Shown: positions 50,315-59,185 of the stretch, piece after piece
Position numbering within the stretch: position 1 is the stretch's first letter
Layout: each line of letters begins with the position of its first letter
Assembly: GCF_004339525.1 (NCBI RefSeq)
Contig: NZ_SMGE01000001.1
Coordinates: forward strand, 2,046,001-2,110,000
Length of the DNA stretch: 64,000 nt
Source of the DNA: Flavobacterium sp. 90
Lineage (GTDB): Bacteria; Bacteroidota; Bacteroidia; Flavobacteriales; Flavobacteriaceae
Direction of reading: 5' to 3'
The notes under the pieces: model-generated
Seen by the model: only the letters and a program-made list of their open reading frames with translations
Told to the model about the DNA's origin: nothing
Database searches by the model: none
Made by a program: the position numbers and the translations under genes

Positions 50315-52213
50315 ATGAGCGACGCTTTAAAACACGAATGTGGTATAGCCTTAGTTAGACTTCTTAAACCGCTTGAATATTACAAAGAAAAATACGGAAC
50401 TGCTTTTTACGGGATACAAAAAATGTATCTAATGATGGAGAAGCAGCACAACCGTGGTCAGGATGGTGCCGGTTTTGCAAGCATTAAACTTGATGTTGAA
50501 CCAGGACAACGCTACATAAGCAGAGTTCGTTCAAATCACGCACAGCCTATACAAGACGTTTTTAAACAAATCAATGAGCGAATTAGTGAAGAATTAAAAG
50601 CTCAGCCTGAAATTGGTGATGATGTTCAAAAAATAAAATCAGAAATCCCGTATGTTGGTGAACTATTCTTAGGTCACGTTCGTTACGGAACTTTCGGAAA
50701 AAACAGCATCGAAAGTGTACACCCATTTTTACGTCAAAGTAACTGGATGCACCGTAACCTTATTTTGGCAGGAAACTTTAACATGACGAATGTTAAAGAA
50801 CTTTTCGAAAATCTGGTTGAACTTGGACAACATCCAAAAGAAATGGCGGATACTGTTACAGTTATGGAAAAAATTGGTCACTTCTTAGACAAAGAAGTTA
50901 TGCAATTGTACCAGGATTGTAAAGCCGAAGGTTATTCCAAAAGAGAAGCTTCTCCGGTAATCGCAGATAGATTAGATATTGCTAAAATATTAACCCGTTC
51001 TGCAAAAAACTTAGACGGAGGTTATGCAATGGCTGGTTTACTTGGTCATGGTGATGCTTTTGTTTTTAGAGATCCAGCAGGAATTCGTCCAGCTTATTTT
51101 TACCAAGATGACGAAGTAGTTGTTGTAGCTTCTGAAAGACCTGTTATTCAGACTGTATTTAATGTACCTTTTGAAAGTGTTCAGGAAATTGACCCAGGAA
51201 ACGCTTTGATTATCAAGAAAAGCGGAAAGGTTACAATGGAGCAAATCCTTGAACCAACAGTTAAAAAAGCATGTTCTTTTGAAAGAATCTATTTCTCTAG
51301 AGGAAGTGATGCTGAAATTTATCAGGAACGTAAAGACTTAGGTAAATTAATTTTACCCGCAGTTCTTGAATCAATTGACAGCGATACAGATAACACCGTT
51401 TTCTCTTATATTCCAAATACGGCAGAAACTTCATTTTACGGTTTAGTTGAAGCTGCTCAGGATTTCTTAAATCAAAGAAAAAACAACTATATTTTAGCTA
51501 ACAGAAACACTCTTACTGCCGAAACTTTACAGGAATTATTAGCTGTAAAAATACGTACAGAAAAAGTTGCAATTAAAGATGCTAAACTTAGAACCTTTAT
51601 TACTGAGGATAGTAGCCGTGATGATCTTGTCGCACACGTTTATGATGTAACTTACGGAGTAATCAAACCAACTGACAACTTAGTTATTATCGATGACAGT
51701 ATTGTTCGTGGTACAACGCTAAAAATGAGCATCATAAAAATGATGGATCGTTTAAATCCTAAACGTATCGTAATCGTTTCATCGGCACCACAAATTCGTT
51801 ACCCTGATTGCTACGGAATTGATATGGCAAAACTTGAAGGCCTTGTAGCTTTTAGAGCAGCATTAGCTTTATTGAAAGAAAGAAACTTATACCATATTGT
51901 TGATGAAGTTTATGCAAAATGTAAAGCACAAGAAAACTATATCGATAGTGATGTTGTAAATTATGTTACTGCAATCTACGATCAATTTACTCCTGAAGAA
52001 GTTTCAGATAAAATTGCCGAAATGTTAAGCTCTCCGGAAATTAATGCTGAAGTAAAAATCATTTTCCAAAAAGTAGAAGATTTGCATATTGCATGTCCGA
52101 AAAATCTTGGAGATTGGTACTTTACAGGTGACTATCCAACTCCTGGAGGAAATCGTGTTGTAAACAGAGCTTTTATGAATTTTTATGAAGGAAAAGACGC
52201 TAGAGCGTATTAA
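50315..52213 (+). CDS. purF: Amidophosphoribosyltransferase (glutamine PRPP amidotransferase)
   Basis: 632 residues, the long Bacteroidota form (other bacteria about 480-510). First committed step of purine synthesis. The glutaminase domain starts HECGIALVRLL with Cys9; if this is the catalytic nucleophile, removal of an eight-residue propeptide is needed. Further motifs: QHNRGQDGAGFAS, FLGHVRYGTFGKN and GNFNMTN. The transferase domain carries the PRPP loop LVIIDDSIVRGTTLKMSI. Internal insertions and the C-terminal extension account for the extra length. Confidence 0.94.
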   Translation: MSDALKHECGIALVRLLKPLEYYKEKYGTAFYGIQKMYLMMEKQHNRGQDGAGFASIKLDVEPGQRYISRVRSNHAQPIQDVFKQINERISEELKAQPEIGDDVQKIKSEIPYVGELFLGHVRYGTFGKNSIESVHPFLRQSNWMHRNLILAGNFNMTNVKELFENLVELGQHPKEMADTVTVMEKIGHFLDKEVMQLYQDCKAEGYSKREASPVIADRLDIAKILTRSAKNLDGGYAMAGLLGHGDAFVFRDPAGIRPAYFYQDDEVVVVASERPVIQTVFNVPFESVQEIDPGNALIIKKSGKVTMEQILEPTVKKACSFERIYFSRGSDAEIYQERKDLGKLILPAVLESIDSDTDNTVFSYIPNTAETSFYGLVEAAQDFLNQRKNNYILANRNTLTAETLQELLAVKIRTEKVAIKDAKLRTFITEDSSRDDLVAHVYDVTYGVIKPTDNLVIIDDSIVRGTTLKMSIIKMMDRLNPKRIVIVSSAPQIRYPDCYGIDMAKLEGLVAFRAALALLKERNLYHIVDEVYAKCKAQENYIDSDVVNYVTAIYDQFTPEEVSDKIAEMLSSPEINAEVKIIFQKVEDLHIACPKNLGDWYFTGDYPTPGGNRVVNRAFMNFYEGKDARAY

Positions 52214-52277
52214 AAATATATTAACAAAAGGTTAATTTGTGCATTTCATCGGTTTTTTTTGCCGTTCATCCTAATTG

Positions 52278-52309
52278 TTTGGTAAAATTGAAAAGCTACA
52301 ATACTTTTG
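52278..52309 (+). promoter_or_regulatory. Promoter of small-RNA candidate 1
   Basis: TTTG (52278-52281), 20 bp, TACTTTTG (52302-52309). It lies in the non-coding 602-bp gap between purF and sodA and directly precedes the structured repeat. Confidence 0.7.
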
Positions 52310-52312
52310 AAA

Positions 52313-52386
52313 TACCATAACATTAGTAGGTTAAGTTTATGGTAGATTTGGGGCAAAAAGGGTGGAAGCAATTCCACCTTTTTTAT
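52313..52386 (+). ncRNA. Small-RNA candidate 1 (tandem copy)
   Basis: A 5' hairpin TACCATAA (52313-52320) / TTATGGTA (52337-52344) with a 16-nt loop is followed by the single-stranded GATTTGGGGCAAAAAG and a terminator hairpin GGTGGAA / TTCCACC plus T-tract (52361-52384). It has its own promoter. No reading frame fits. Copy 2 lies 205 bp downstream. Possibly a member of a known Flavobacteria RNA family; that was not checked. Confidence 0.6.
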
Positions 52387-52518
52387 TGGAATAAAGTCAA
52401 GTATTTCTACCACAAGAAATTAGACCCATTAATAAGAAAATACATTCCTTTCATCGGATATATTTACCATTCATCTAAAAAGTTTTTTTCATAAGAATAG
52501 CTGTCTTACATTTACTGA

Positions 52519-52589
52519 ACCATAACATTAGTAGGTTAAGTTTATGGTAGATTTGGGGCAAAAAAGGTGGAAGAGATTCCGCCTTTTTT
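52519..52589 (+). ncRNA. Small-RNA candidate 2 (tandem copy)
   Basis: Same hairpin (ACCATAA / TTATGGT), identical loop CATTAGTAGGTTAAG, same GATTTGGGGCAAAAA linker and a terminator GGTGGAA / TTCCGCC in which one stem base has changed (A to G, keeping a G-T pair). The upstream -7-like TACATTTA (52507-52514) is weaker than that of copy 1. Confidence 0.55.
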
Positions 52590-52710
52590 ATTTTCTTTTT
52601 TCTAGAGAATAGAGTAACGATTATAGAAGAAAGATTGTTGAGAAAAGAGGATAGAACGGAGAATATAGAAAATAGAGGATAGAAAATAGATTCTAAAAAA
52701 TATAGAAACA

Positions 52711-52748
52711 AAAAAAAGACGAATAACCGCAAGGCCATTCGTCTTTTT
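52711..52748 (-). terminator. Terminator of sodA
   Basis: AAAAAAGACGAAT / ATTCGTCTTTTTT arms, 12-nt GC-rich loop. On the minus strand it follows the 14-bp tandem repeat. Confidence 0.8.
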
Positions 52749-52750
52749 TG

Positions 52751-52806
52751 TATAATCTTTATTCTATAATCTTTATTCTATAATCTTTATTCTATAATCT
52801 TTACTC
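52751..52806. repeat. 14-bp tandem repeat, four copies
   Basis: Unit TATAATCTTTATTC repeated three times exactly and once as TATAATCTTTACTC. It ends 10 bp before the sodA stop on the opposite strand. Confidence 0.92.
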
Positions 52807-52815
52807 TATTTTCGA

Positions 52816-53427
52816 CTACTTGTCTAAAGCAAATCTTCTAGCAACTTCTGTCCAGTTAATTACACTGAAGAAAGCTTCAATATAATCTGGTCTTCTGTTT
52901 TGGTAGTTTAAATAGTAAGCGTGTTCCCAAACATCCATCCCTAAGATTGGAGTTCCACCGTTACCAGCAACTTCCGGCATTAATGGGTTGTCTTGATTTG
53001 GAGTACCTACAACTTCTAATTTTCCTCCTTTTTGAACTGTTAACCAAGCCCATCCAGAACCAAATTGTGTTGCTCCAGCTTTAGCAAATTTTGCTTTAAA
53101 CTCGTCAAAAGTTCCAAAAGAAGCTTCGATTGCAGTTAATAAATCACCAGTTGGTAATCCACCACCGTTTGGAGACATTACAGTCCAGAATAAATTGTGG
53201 TTGTAAAAACCTCCACCATTGTTACGAACTGCTGCGTTTGATTTATCTAAGTTGATTAAGATATTTTCGATTGTTTTTCCCTCTAAATCTGTTCCAGCGA
53301 TAGCTGCGTTTAGATTTGTAGTGTATGCATTGTGGTGTTTTGTATAATGGATTTCCATTGTACGTGCATCGATATGTGGTTCTAATGCATCATATGCATA
53401 AGGTAATTGTGGTAATTCAAAAGCCAT
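52816..53427 (-). CDS. sodA: Superoxide dismutase [Mn/Fe]
   Basis: 203 residues. Dismutates superoxide in the cytoplasm. Metal ligands are His27, His77 (YNHNLFW), Asp165 and His169 (DVWEHAYY). The GGGFYNH and [20 protein letters not shown] surroundings favour the Mn or cambialistic type over strict Fe. Length is normal. Confidence 0.96.
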   Translation of the reverse strand: MAFELPQLPYAYDALEPHIDARTMEIHYTKHHNAYTTNLNAAIAGTDLEGKTIENILINLDKSNAAVRNNGGGFYNHNLFWTVMSPNGGGLPTGDLLTAIEASFGTFDEFKAKFAKAGATQFGSGWAWLTVQKGGKLEVVGTPNQDNPLMPEVAGNGGTPILGMDVWEHAYYLNYQNRRPDYIEAFFSVINWTEVARRFALDK

Positions 53428-53463
53428 GATATAAGGATTTTTATGGTTTATAATAATTTATCC

Positions 53464-53471
53464 CAAATTTA
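53464..53471 (-). promoter_or_regulatory. Candidate -7 element for sodA
   Basis: The minus strand reads TAAATTTG, 37 bp before the start codon; no clear -33 box. Confidence 0.45.
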
Positions 53472-53566
53472 GACATTTAACTTTGGAATAGAAAATACTA
53501 TTTCGTTATAATTCGATTTAATTAACTGATAATTTGGCTTTTTAAAACTTAAATACTTGAAAATCT

Positions 53567-54193
53567 TTATTTTCCGTTAAAGCTTGTCATCGTATTCTCT
53601 AATCCCGCTGTTCCAAAAGATTTAATAATTTCTGAAGCAACTTCTAAACGTTCCGGTAATTTTGCTTTTTCTTCTTCATCCCAATCACCCAAAACGTAAT
53701 CAATTTGTTGCCCTTTTTTGAACTGATCGCTAATACCAAATCTAAAACGGGTATATTGCTGTGTATTCAAAACCAAATTGATATTTTTAAGTCCGTTATG
53801 ACCTCCGTCACTTCCTTTTGGCTTGATACGAATAGTTCCGAAGGACAGGTTTAAATCGTCTGTAATGACCAAAATGTTTTCTAACGGAATGTTTTCTTTG
53901 TCCATCCAATACTTTACAGCTTTACCGCTTAAATTCATATAAGTGTTTGGCTTAAGCAGAAAAAAGCTTCTTCCTTTAAACTTGTATTCTGCCAAAGCAC
54001 CAAGCTTTACAGTTTCAAATGAAAGCCCTTCTTTTCTGGCTAAAAAATCCAGGACTTTAAATCCTATATTATGCCTTGTATTTACGTATTCGGCACCAAT
54101 ATTTCCTAAACCTACGATTAAATATTTCTTCATATTGTCTATGTTCTCTTCTTTTTGTGTTGATGAAAACAGTTTTGTTATCCATTTTATCAT
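53567..54193 (-). CDS. pth: Peptidyl-tRNA hydrolase
   Basis: 208 residues from the ATG at 54193 (MIKWITKLFSSTQKEENIDN). The core enzyme begins at MKKYLIVGLGNIGAEYVNTR (ATG at 54133), which is an alternative start; an ATG at 54229 is also in frame but unlikely. Catalytic His and Asn are in NTRHNIGFKVLD and KPNTYMNLSG; the DDLNLSFG and GSDGGHNGLKNI blocks are intact. Recycles stalled peptidyl-tRNA. Short basic N-terminal extensions are frequent in Flavobacterium. Confidence 0.94.
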   Translation of the reverse strand: MIKWITKLFSSTQKEENIDNMKKYLIVGLGNIGAEYVNTRHNIGFKVLDFLARKEGLSFETVKLGALAEYKFKGRSFFLLKPNTYMNLSGKAVKYWMDKENIPLENILVITDDLNLSFGTIRIKPKGSDGGHNGLKNINLVLNTQQYTRFRFGISDQFKKGQQIDYVLGDWDEEEKAKLPERLEVASEIIKSFGTAGLENTMTSFNGK

Positions 54194-54281
54194 GGTTGCA
54201 AAAGTATGATTAATTAGATAATGTGGCAATTAGATAATTAGATAATTTGGTTTTCGTGCAGCTTTAACTATAAATAATGGC

Positions 54282-54590
54282 ACGCGGATAACGCAGATTT
54301 GAATGGATTTACGCGGATTTTTTCTTTACGCTTTTTGCGGAAAAGCCTTTGCAACTTTGCCGCTCTGAACCTTTGCACCTTTTTTCTAAAAAAAACTAAA
54401 CTTCTGACTAGCCCTGACAGAAGCGGCATCCTTTTTCTTGCTTCTTTAGCAAGGAAAAGATATAGTGGATGGCAGGAACGTCTGGTCTTGAGAAAACATA
54501 AAGTTTCTGCTCCCGAAAAATTTAACAATGAGAGAATGTATTCTAACCAAAAAAAAGGACTTCGACTTCGCTCAGTCTGACAGCTTATAC
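54282..54590. repeat. Composite of interspersed intergenic repeats
   Basis: The 518-bp gap between pth and rplY holds no credible gene. It contains ACGCGGATAACGCAGATTTG (54283-54302), CTTTGCAACTTTGCCGC-type sequence, a compact element at about 54402-54485 (TAGCCCTGACAGAAGCGGCA ... GATATAGTGGATGGCAGGAA) and GACTTCGACTTCGCTCAGTC (54558-54577). All are phrases I associate with scattered Flavobacterium repeats, from memory rather than from a search. Confidence 0.55.
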
Positions 54591-54663
54591 AATTTCAATC
54601 TAGTTCAATCTAGAAAACTTAGAACGTTAGTACCTCAGCAACTCAGAACCTTTTAAGCAAAAA

Positions 54664-54693
54664 AAAAGCCCCAATCTTTCGATTGAGGCTTTT
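54664..54693 (-). terminator. Terminator of rplY
   Basis: AAAAGCC-CAATC / GATTG-GGCTTTT stem with one mismatch and a TTTC loop; AT tracts on both sides. Confidence 0.78.
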
Positions 54694-54711
54694 GTATTGA
54701 TTTGAAAAAAA

Positions 54712-55323
54712 TTATTTTTTCTTTCCTTTTGCAGGAGCTTTTGCAGCTTTTGCAGCTTCTTGAGCAGCTTTCATAGCAGCACGAGAAATTCTTACTTGAG
54801 CAACAACTGTGTTCTCTGGGTGCATAACTTTGTACTCTGGAGAACCAACTTTAGTAACATATAATTTGTTACCCATTTCAAGTGGAGTAATGTCAGCTTC
54901 AACAAAATCAGGAAGATCTTTAGGTAAAGCTTTAACTTTTAATTTACGTGTGTTTAAACGTAAAACACCTCCAGCAAGAACACCTTTAGATGTACCAACG
55001 ATTTTTACTGGAACTTCCATAGTGATTTCTTTGTCATCAAATAATTGAAAGAAGTCAATGTGTAAAATTTTGTCAGATACCGGGTGAACCTGAATGTCTT
55101 GCAAAATTGCATTGAATGATTTTCCTTTTCCAAGTTCGATCACAACTGTGTGAGCGTTTGGAGTGTAAACCAAGTTTTTGAATGCCGCAGCGTCCGCTGA
55201 GAAATGTACTGCCTGATTTCCTCCGTATAACACGCAAGGAACCGCTCCAGCATTACGTAAGGCTTTAGTTGACACTTTGCCCACGCTTTCTCTTTCTGAT
55301 CCTTTAATTGTAATCGATTTCAT
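54712..55323 (-). CDS. rplY: 50S ribosomal protein L25/general stress protein Ctc
   Basis: 203 residues, the long Ctc form. The N-terminal 5S rRNA-binding L25 domain ([24 protein letters not shown], then HIDFFQL) is followed by the beta-rich Ctc domain. An Ala/Lys-rich tail ([18 protein letters not shown]) closes the protein. Next upstream is prs, a common pairing in Bacteroidota. Confidence 0.95.
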   Translation of the reverse strand: MKSITIKGSERESVGKVSTKALRNAGAVPCVLYGGNQAVHFSADAAAFKNLVYTPNAHTVVIELGKGKSFNAILQDIQVHPVSDKILHIDFFQLFDDKEITMEVPVKIVGTSKGVLAGGVLRLNTRKLKVKALPKDLPDFVEADITPLEMGNKLYVTKVGSPEYKVMHPENTVVAQVRISRAAMKAAQEAAKAAKAPAKGKKK

Positions 55324-55441
55324 TGTAAAAAAAATATAGTTATTAATAAATATTCTATTTGCTTTAAGCTTTAGGCACTAGACCTTAGGCTTTTAAAATG
55401 AGTAACAATGCTTATAGCTTAAAACCTAAAGCTTACCGCTT

Positions 55442-56383
55442 CTACATTATAAATTTTCCACTAATGGAATTGTTGTGGTGCACCATGTGCATAACTTCAG
55501 CAAAAAGAGGTGCACAACTCACTACTCTAATTTTCTTTGATTCTCTTTTTAACGGAATAGAATCGGTAACTATTAACTCGCTTAATTTTGAGTTTTCAAT
55601 TTTTTCGTAAGCTCCACCTGATAAAATAGCGTGTGTACAGATTGCTCTAACGCTTAATGCTCCTTTTTCGATCATTAAATCTGCCGCTTTCGCTAATGTA
55701 CCACCAGTATCGATCATGTCGTCTACTAATATTACGTTACGACCTTTTACTTCACCAATTAGCTCCATAGTATCGATAACGTTGGCTGCTTTTCTTTGTT
55801 TGTAACAGATTACTACATCTGATTCCAAGAACTTAGAGTAAGCATATGCTCTTTTTGAACCTCCCATATCCGGAGATGCAATTGTTAGATTCTCTAATTT
55901 TAAACTTTCTACGTATGGTAAAAAGATTGTAGATGCAAATAAATGATCTACTGGTTTTTCGAAAAACCCCTGAATTTGATCTGCGTGCAAATCCATTGTC
56001 ATTACTCTTGTCGCTCCGGCAGCATCTAATAAATTAGCTACTAATTTTGCTCCAATCGGAACTCTTGGTTTGTCTTTTCTATCCTGTCTTGCCCAACCAA
56101 AATAAGGCATAACAGCTGTAATATGTCTTGCCGATGCGCGTTTTGCTGCATCAATCATTAATAACAATTCCATCAAATTATCGGCAGTTGGAAAAGTTGA
56201 ACACACGATAAAAACGCGTAATCCTCTTATTGATTCTTCGTAAGATGGTTGAAATTCTCCATCACTATACGTTGACATCGTTACTTTCCCTAACGGAATT
56301 CCGTATTGTTCTGCAATTTTTTCTGCAAGATAAACACTTTGTGAACAAGCAAAAATTTTAGCTTCTGGTTCTAGGTGCGACAT
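55442..56383 (-). CDS. prs: Ribose-phosphate pyrophosphokinase
   Basis: 313 residues from the ATG at 56383 (MSHLEPEAKIFACSQS); an in-frame ATG at 56437 adds 18 residues without family support. Makes PRPP, the substrate of PurF encoded 4 kb away. Seen: DGEFQPSYEESIRG, VMPYFGWARQDRKDKPRVPI, the PRPP loop VILVDDMIDTGGTL and VTDSIPL near the end. Confidence 0.96.
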   Translation of the reverse strand: MSHLEPEAKIFACSQSVYLAEKIAEQYGIPLGKVTMSTYSDGEFQPSYEESIRGLRVFIVCSTFPTADNLMELLLMIDAAKRASARHITAVMPYFGWARQDRKDKPRVPIGAKLVANLLDAAGATRVMTMDLHADQIQGFFEKPVDHLFASTIFLPYVESLKLENLTIASPDMGGSKRAYAYSKFLESDVVICYKQRKAANVIDTMELIGEVKGRNVILVDDMIDTGGTLAKAADLMIEKGALSVRAICTHAILSGGAYEKIENSKLSELIVTDSIPLKRESKKIRVVSCAPLFAEVMHMVHHNNSISGKFIM

Positions 56384-56434
56384 TATAATTTGTTGTTTTG
56401 TAGTTAGTTGTGTGTGCTTCGTTTTAACGAGGTG

Positions 56435-56442
56435 CAAATTTA
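56435..56442 (-). promoter_or_regulatory. Candidate -7 element for prs
   Basis: The minus strand reads TAAATTTG followed by CA, 52 bp upstream of the chosen prs ATG. Transcripts from here would start downstream of the alternative ATG at 56437, which supports the start at 56383. Confidence 0.55.
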
Positions 56443-56508
56443 GAAAATTTATTGGACACTGAAAGGAAAAAATTAAGTATTTTTATTAGAATTTTTAATT
56501 TTATTTTT

Positions 56509-56516
56509 TACATTTG
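56509..56516 (+). promoter_or_regulatory. Candidate -7 element for tRNA-Leu
   Basis: TACATTTG then CACC, 99 bp before the tRNA. No TTG at the standard distance. It is the only good -7 match in this gap. Confidence 0.45.
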
Positions 56517-56614
56517 CACCGTGTTAAAGGAATAAGCACAGTTATGACATCATAATTAACTTATTCTATTGCGTTAAAACAATTGATTTATTTGATTGTT
56601 TTTTCGTCTGCTAA

Positions 56615-56694
56615 GCCCGGATGGCGGAATTGGTAGACGCGCTGGTCTCAAACACCTGTGGGAAACCGTGCCGGTTCGACTCCGGCTCCGGGTA
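56615..56694 (+). tRNA. tRNA-Leu (CAA)
   Basis: 80-nt class II tRNA. Acceptor GCCCGGA (56615-56621) pairs with TCCGGGT (56687-56693). The D-arm contains GGTAGACGC; the anticodon loop CTCAAAC gives CAA; the T-arm is CCGG TTCGACT CCGG. The anticodon stem CTGGT/ACCTG has one U-U mismatch. No encoded CCA. Confidence 0.93.
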
Positions 56695-56696
56695 CA

Positions 56697-56727
56697 AAAA
56701 CCTCTTCTTAACGGAAGAGGTTTTTTT
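56697..56727 (+). terminator. Terminator of tRNA-Leu
   Basis: AAAACCTCTTC / GAAGAGGTTTT stem, short loop, T-tract. Confidence 0.85.
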
Positions 56728-56842
56728 GGTTTTATACCTCTTTAATTAAAACTAATTTTATTGCTTTTTCGTTTTTAACTCCTATCTTTCAACAACTTAA
56801 AACTTATCACCTCTATAGCTTCAAATTATAACTCAGGATAAA

Positions 56843-57271
56843 ATGGAAAAAATCGAGCACATTAATTATATCAAATCCCCTATTTCCACTGTTTTTAAAG
56901 CACTAACAACAGAAGAAGGTCTTGGCGCTTTTTGGACAGAGAAATTGATTGTTAAGCCAGAATTGGGGTTCATCAATGAATTTAATTTTGGAGATAATGA
57001 CCTCACAAAAATGAAAATAACAGAATTATCTCCTAATAAAAGAATAGTATGGGAATGTATAGAATCTGATCCGGAATGGGTTGGTACAAAAATTTCGTTT
57101 GATTTAACTGAAAAAGATGGCGTTACATCAGTTGTTCTCAAACATTTTGATTGGCGCGACCTAACCGAATTCTATCAATGGTGCAATTACAACTGGGCAA
57201 TGTTTCTTTTAAGTCTCAAAAATTACTGCGAAGATGGTGATGGAACACCTTATCAGAAAAGGAAGTTTTAA
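56843..57271 (+). CDS. SRPBCC (AHSA1-like) domain protein
   Basis: 142 residues forming one START/AHSA1 fold: HINYIKSPISTVFKALTTEE at the N-terminus, KITELSPNKRIVWECIESDP in the middle and an amphipathic C-terminal helix with WCNYNWAMFLLSLKNYCEDG. A small hydrophobic-ligand-binding cytosolic protein; ligand unknown. Single gene behind the tRNA-Leu terminator. Confidence 0.82.
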   Translation: MEKIEHINYIKSPISTVFKALTTEEGLGAFWTEKLIVKPELGFINEFNFGDNDLTKMKITELSPNKRIVWECIESDPEWVGTKISFDLTEKDGVTSVVLKHFDWRDLTEFYQWCNYNWAMFLLSLKNYCEDGDGTPYQKRKF

Positions 57272-57386
57272 TAAATGGTGCAAAAATCAAACCTAATGGT
57301 GGTTTTGTGATTAAAATTTAAACGTATTATTGTACAAGCGACATCAGTTCTTTTAAGAATAGTAGACTTTAGTTTTATCAATACAT

Positions 57387-58526
57387 TTAGTTATTGATTT
57401 TTTTTGAAATTTCCATAAAAGGTTTTTCAATACCTCTATAACACAGAAAACTAAAAATTACTATAATTGGTGTAATTAAAAAAACAACTTTACAATATTC
57501 TGATGCCAAAAGGTTTTTTGCTTTCTCAAGCCCAAATCCAAAATAAAAAACAAGAAAAAGAATAATACCGTGAATTAGATATGTACTATAAGAAATCTCA
57601 CCCAACAATTTTAATGTTGAGCTATTCAAAATTCCAAATAGTGTATTTCCAGATGCTATTAAAATAAAAACAATTGTTATTAAAAGCTTACAATATATAT
57701 TATTGGAGTTTTCAAATTGAGGTATTAAAGCCAAACAAACTAAAATTAAAATACTTAAAAGCGTACTGTTTTTATTTTCAAGAAGTTTCTTTTTTACGAC
57801 AAGTGCTGCTATAGCTCCTCCTACAAAAGAAAGAAGAAAAGGAATACGGATAGCATTTACATAAAAATATCCAATGATAAAAAGAAGACTTATTATCAAA
57901 TAAAAAACTGGCGGTTTCTTCTTTAAAATTATTAGTGAGATTAAAGGCAGACTAAAATAAAATAACCACTCAAAAGGAAGTGACCAAACTACTCCAGCAT
58001 TAATCAAATAAGTTAATCCAAAATTATTAATACTTGTGTCACGGATAACTGTAAAAGTCCCCAACAAAAACATCTCATGTAAAAACTGAAACATTCCCGT
58101 TTTCAATTTCCAATCACTAATAATCATTACAGTTATCACAATTATAGTAAGAGAAAAATAATACATTGGGGCTAATCTAAAAAATCTTGAAACGAAGAAT
58201 AACCTCCAATCAAATCCTTTTTCTTTTGAATTTAACAATTTTGAAATAAATAAAAAACTTGAAATCATGAAAAAAAAAGCAACGCTTGTAGAGCCCAATT
58301 GTGAATACAAATAAGATTTAGAAGCCCATTGATTTTCGTGAATATATTGATACCATAAACTTGCGTGAGAAATAAATACACTAATTGCCAGAAATCCTCT
58401 AAGACCATCAACCGTTTCATATCTTGAAGACAAATTATTTACTTTGTATTTTAAATTAATTATATAAGCTGTAGAAAACGCAATTATAAATACAATAAGA
58501 GCAAATAAAGGAGTTAAATTATTCAT
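57387..58526 (-). CDS. Acyltransferase family 3 membrane protein
   Basis: 379 residues with about ten hydrophobic helices. The N-terminal signature VDGLRGFLAISVFISHASLW contains the catalytic-type His. SWSLPFEWLFYF-like context appears as VVWSLPFEWLFYFSLPLISL, and GIEKPF occurs near the C-terminus. The family O-acetylates or O-acylates surface sugars. No linked glycan genes here, so the acceptor is unknown. Confidence 0.87.
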   Translation of the reverse strand: MNNLTPLFALIVFIIAFSTAYIINLKYKVNNLSSRYETVDGLRGFLAISVFISHASLWYQYIHENQWASKSYLYSQLGSTSVAFFFMISSFLFISKLLNSKEKGFDWRLFFVSRFFRLAPMYYFSLTIIVITVMIISDWKLKTGMFQFLHEMFLLGTFTVIRDTSINNFGLTYLINAGVVWSLPFEWLFYFSLPLISLIILKKKPPVFYLIISLLFIIGYFYVNAIRIPFLLSFVGGAIAALVVKKKLLENKNSTLLSILILVCLALIPQFENSNNIYCKLLITIVFILIASGNTLFGILNSSTLKLLGEISYSTYLIHGIILFLVFYFGFGLEKAKNLLASEYCKVVFLITPIIVIFSFLCYRGIEKPFMEISKKINN

Positions 58527-58708
58527 TTAGGATTTATTCATTTTTTAATTATTCTTTCTTATAATATTAAAAAGGCAAAAGATTTTTTCAATCTGCTTTT
58601 TCTGTCCAAATAAAGAAAGACTGGACAAAGAAACAATAATTATTTATTTTACAGTTTTACATTAATAATTTAAATTATAAAACATCAAAACTTGATTTAG
58701 AGGAAAAT

Positions 58709-59185
58709 TTACTCCATAACAACCTCGCAACTCGCCTTATGCAAAACAGGAAAATTACACGAATTCGCAATAAAACATAATTGATTTGCTTTTGTATGCA
58801 ATTCTAATGCTAAATCAATTTTATCTGGATTTGAAATCTTTACTTTCGGATTTAATCTGACTTCTGTAAAACGTCCACTTCCTTCAAACGAAACTTCCAA
58901 TGTTGCTTCGGCGTTATCTGAATATTCCAGAACTTCTATTCCGTTTTGAGAACATACATATAAATATGACATCATATGGCAGGAAACTAAACTGCTCAAC
59001 AACAAATCTTCGGGGTTGTATAATTCCGGATCGCCTTTGAAAGCTTTTGCTGCCGAAACATCTAAAACAGGTTTTCCTTCGATAGAAATCTTATGACTTT
59101 TGCTATAAAATCTCTTTGTTGTTTCTTCTTGCTTTTTATTTGAAGCCCAATTTAGTTCTGCTTTAAAGATGTGTTTTAGTATCAT
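58709..59185 (-). CDS. OsmC-family protein
   Basis: 158 residues. The OsmC/Ohr fold has the first reactive Cys69 in LSSLVSCHMMSYL and a second Cys137 (NQLCFIANS) or Cys143. GDPELYNPEDLLLSSL is the typical approach to the active site. Probably a thiol-dependent peroxidase for organic hydroperoxides. Confidence 0.87.
   Translation of the reverse strand: MILKHIFKAELNWASNKKQEETTKRFYSKSHKISIEGKPVLDVSAAKAFKGDPELYNPEDLLLSSLVSCHMMSYLYVCSQNGIEVLEYSDNAEATLEVSFEGSGRFTEVRLNPKVKISNPDKIDLALELHTKANQLCFIANSCNFPVLHKASCEVVME

Noticed and set aside
50315..50345. Mis-called purF start because the catalytic Cys is residue 9
   Set aside because: PurF enzymes with an N-terminal propeptide are well known, and no later Met precedes HECGIA in this frame.
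52751..52806. CRISPR-like array
   Set aside because: The 14-bp units are contiguous without spacers and there are no cas genes; it is a simple tandem repeat.
54268..54580. Overlapping opposite frames between pth and rplY as genes
   Set aside because: Both lie wholly within interspersed repeat sequence and mirror each other; no family or ribosome-binding context.
56615..56694. tRNA-Leu as a pseudogene because of the U-U pair in the anticodon stem
   Set aside because: All other stems, conserved bases, promoter-like sequence and terminator are intact; a single mismatch of this kind is compatible with function.
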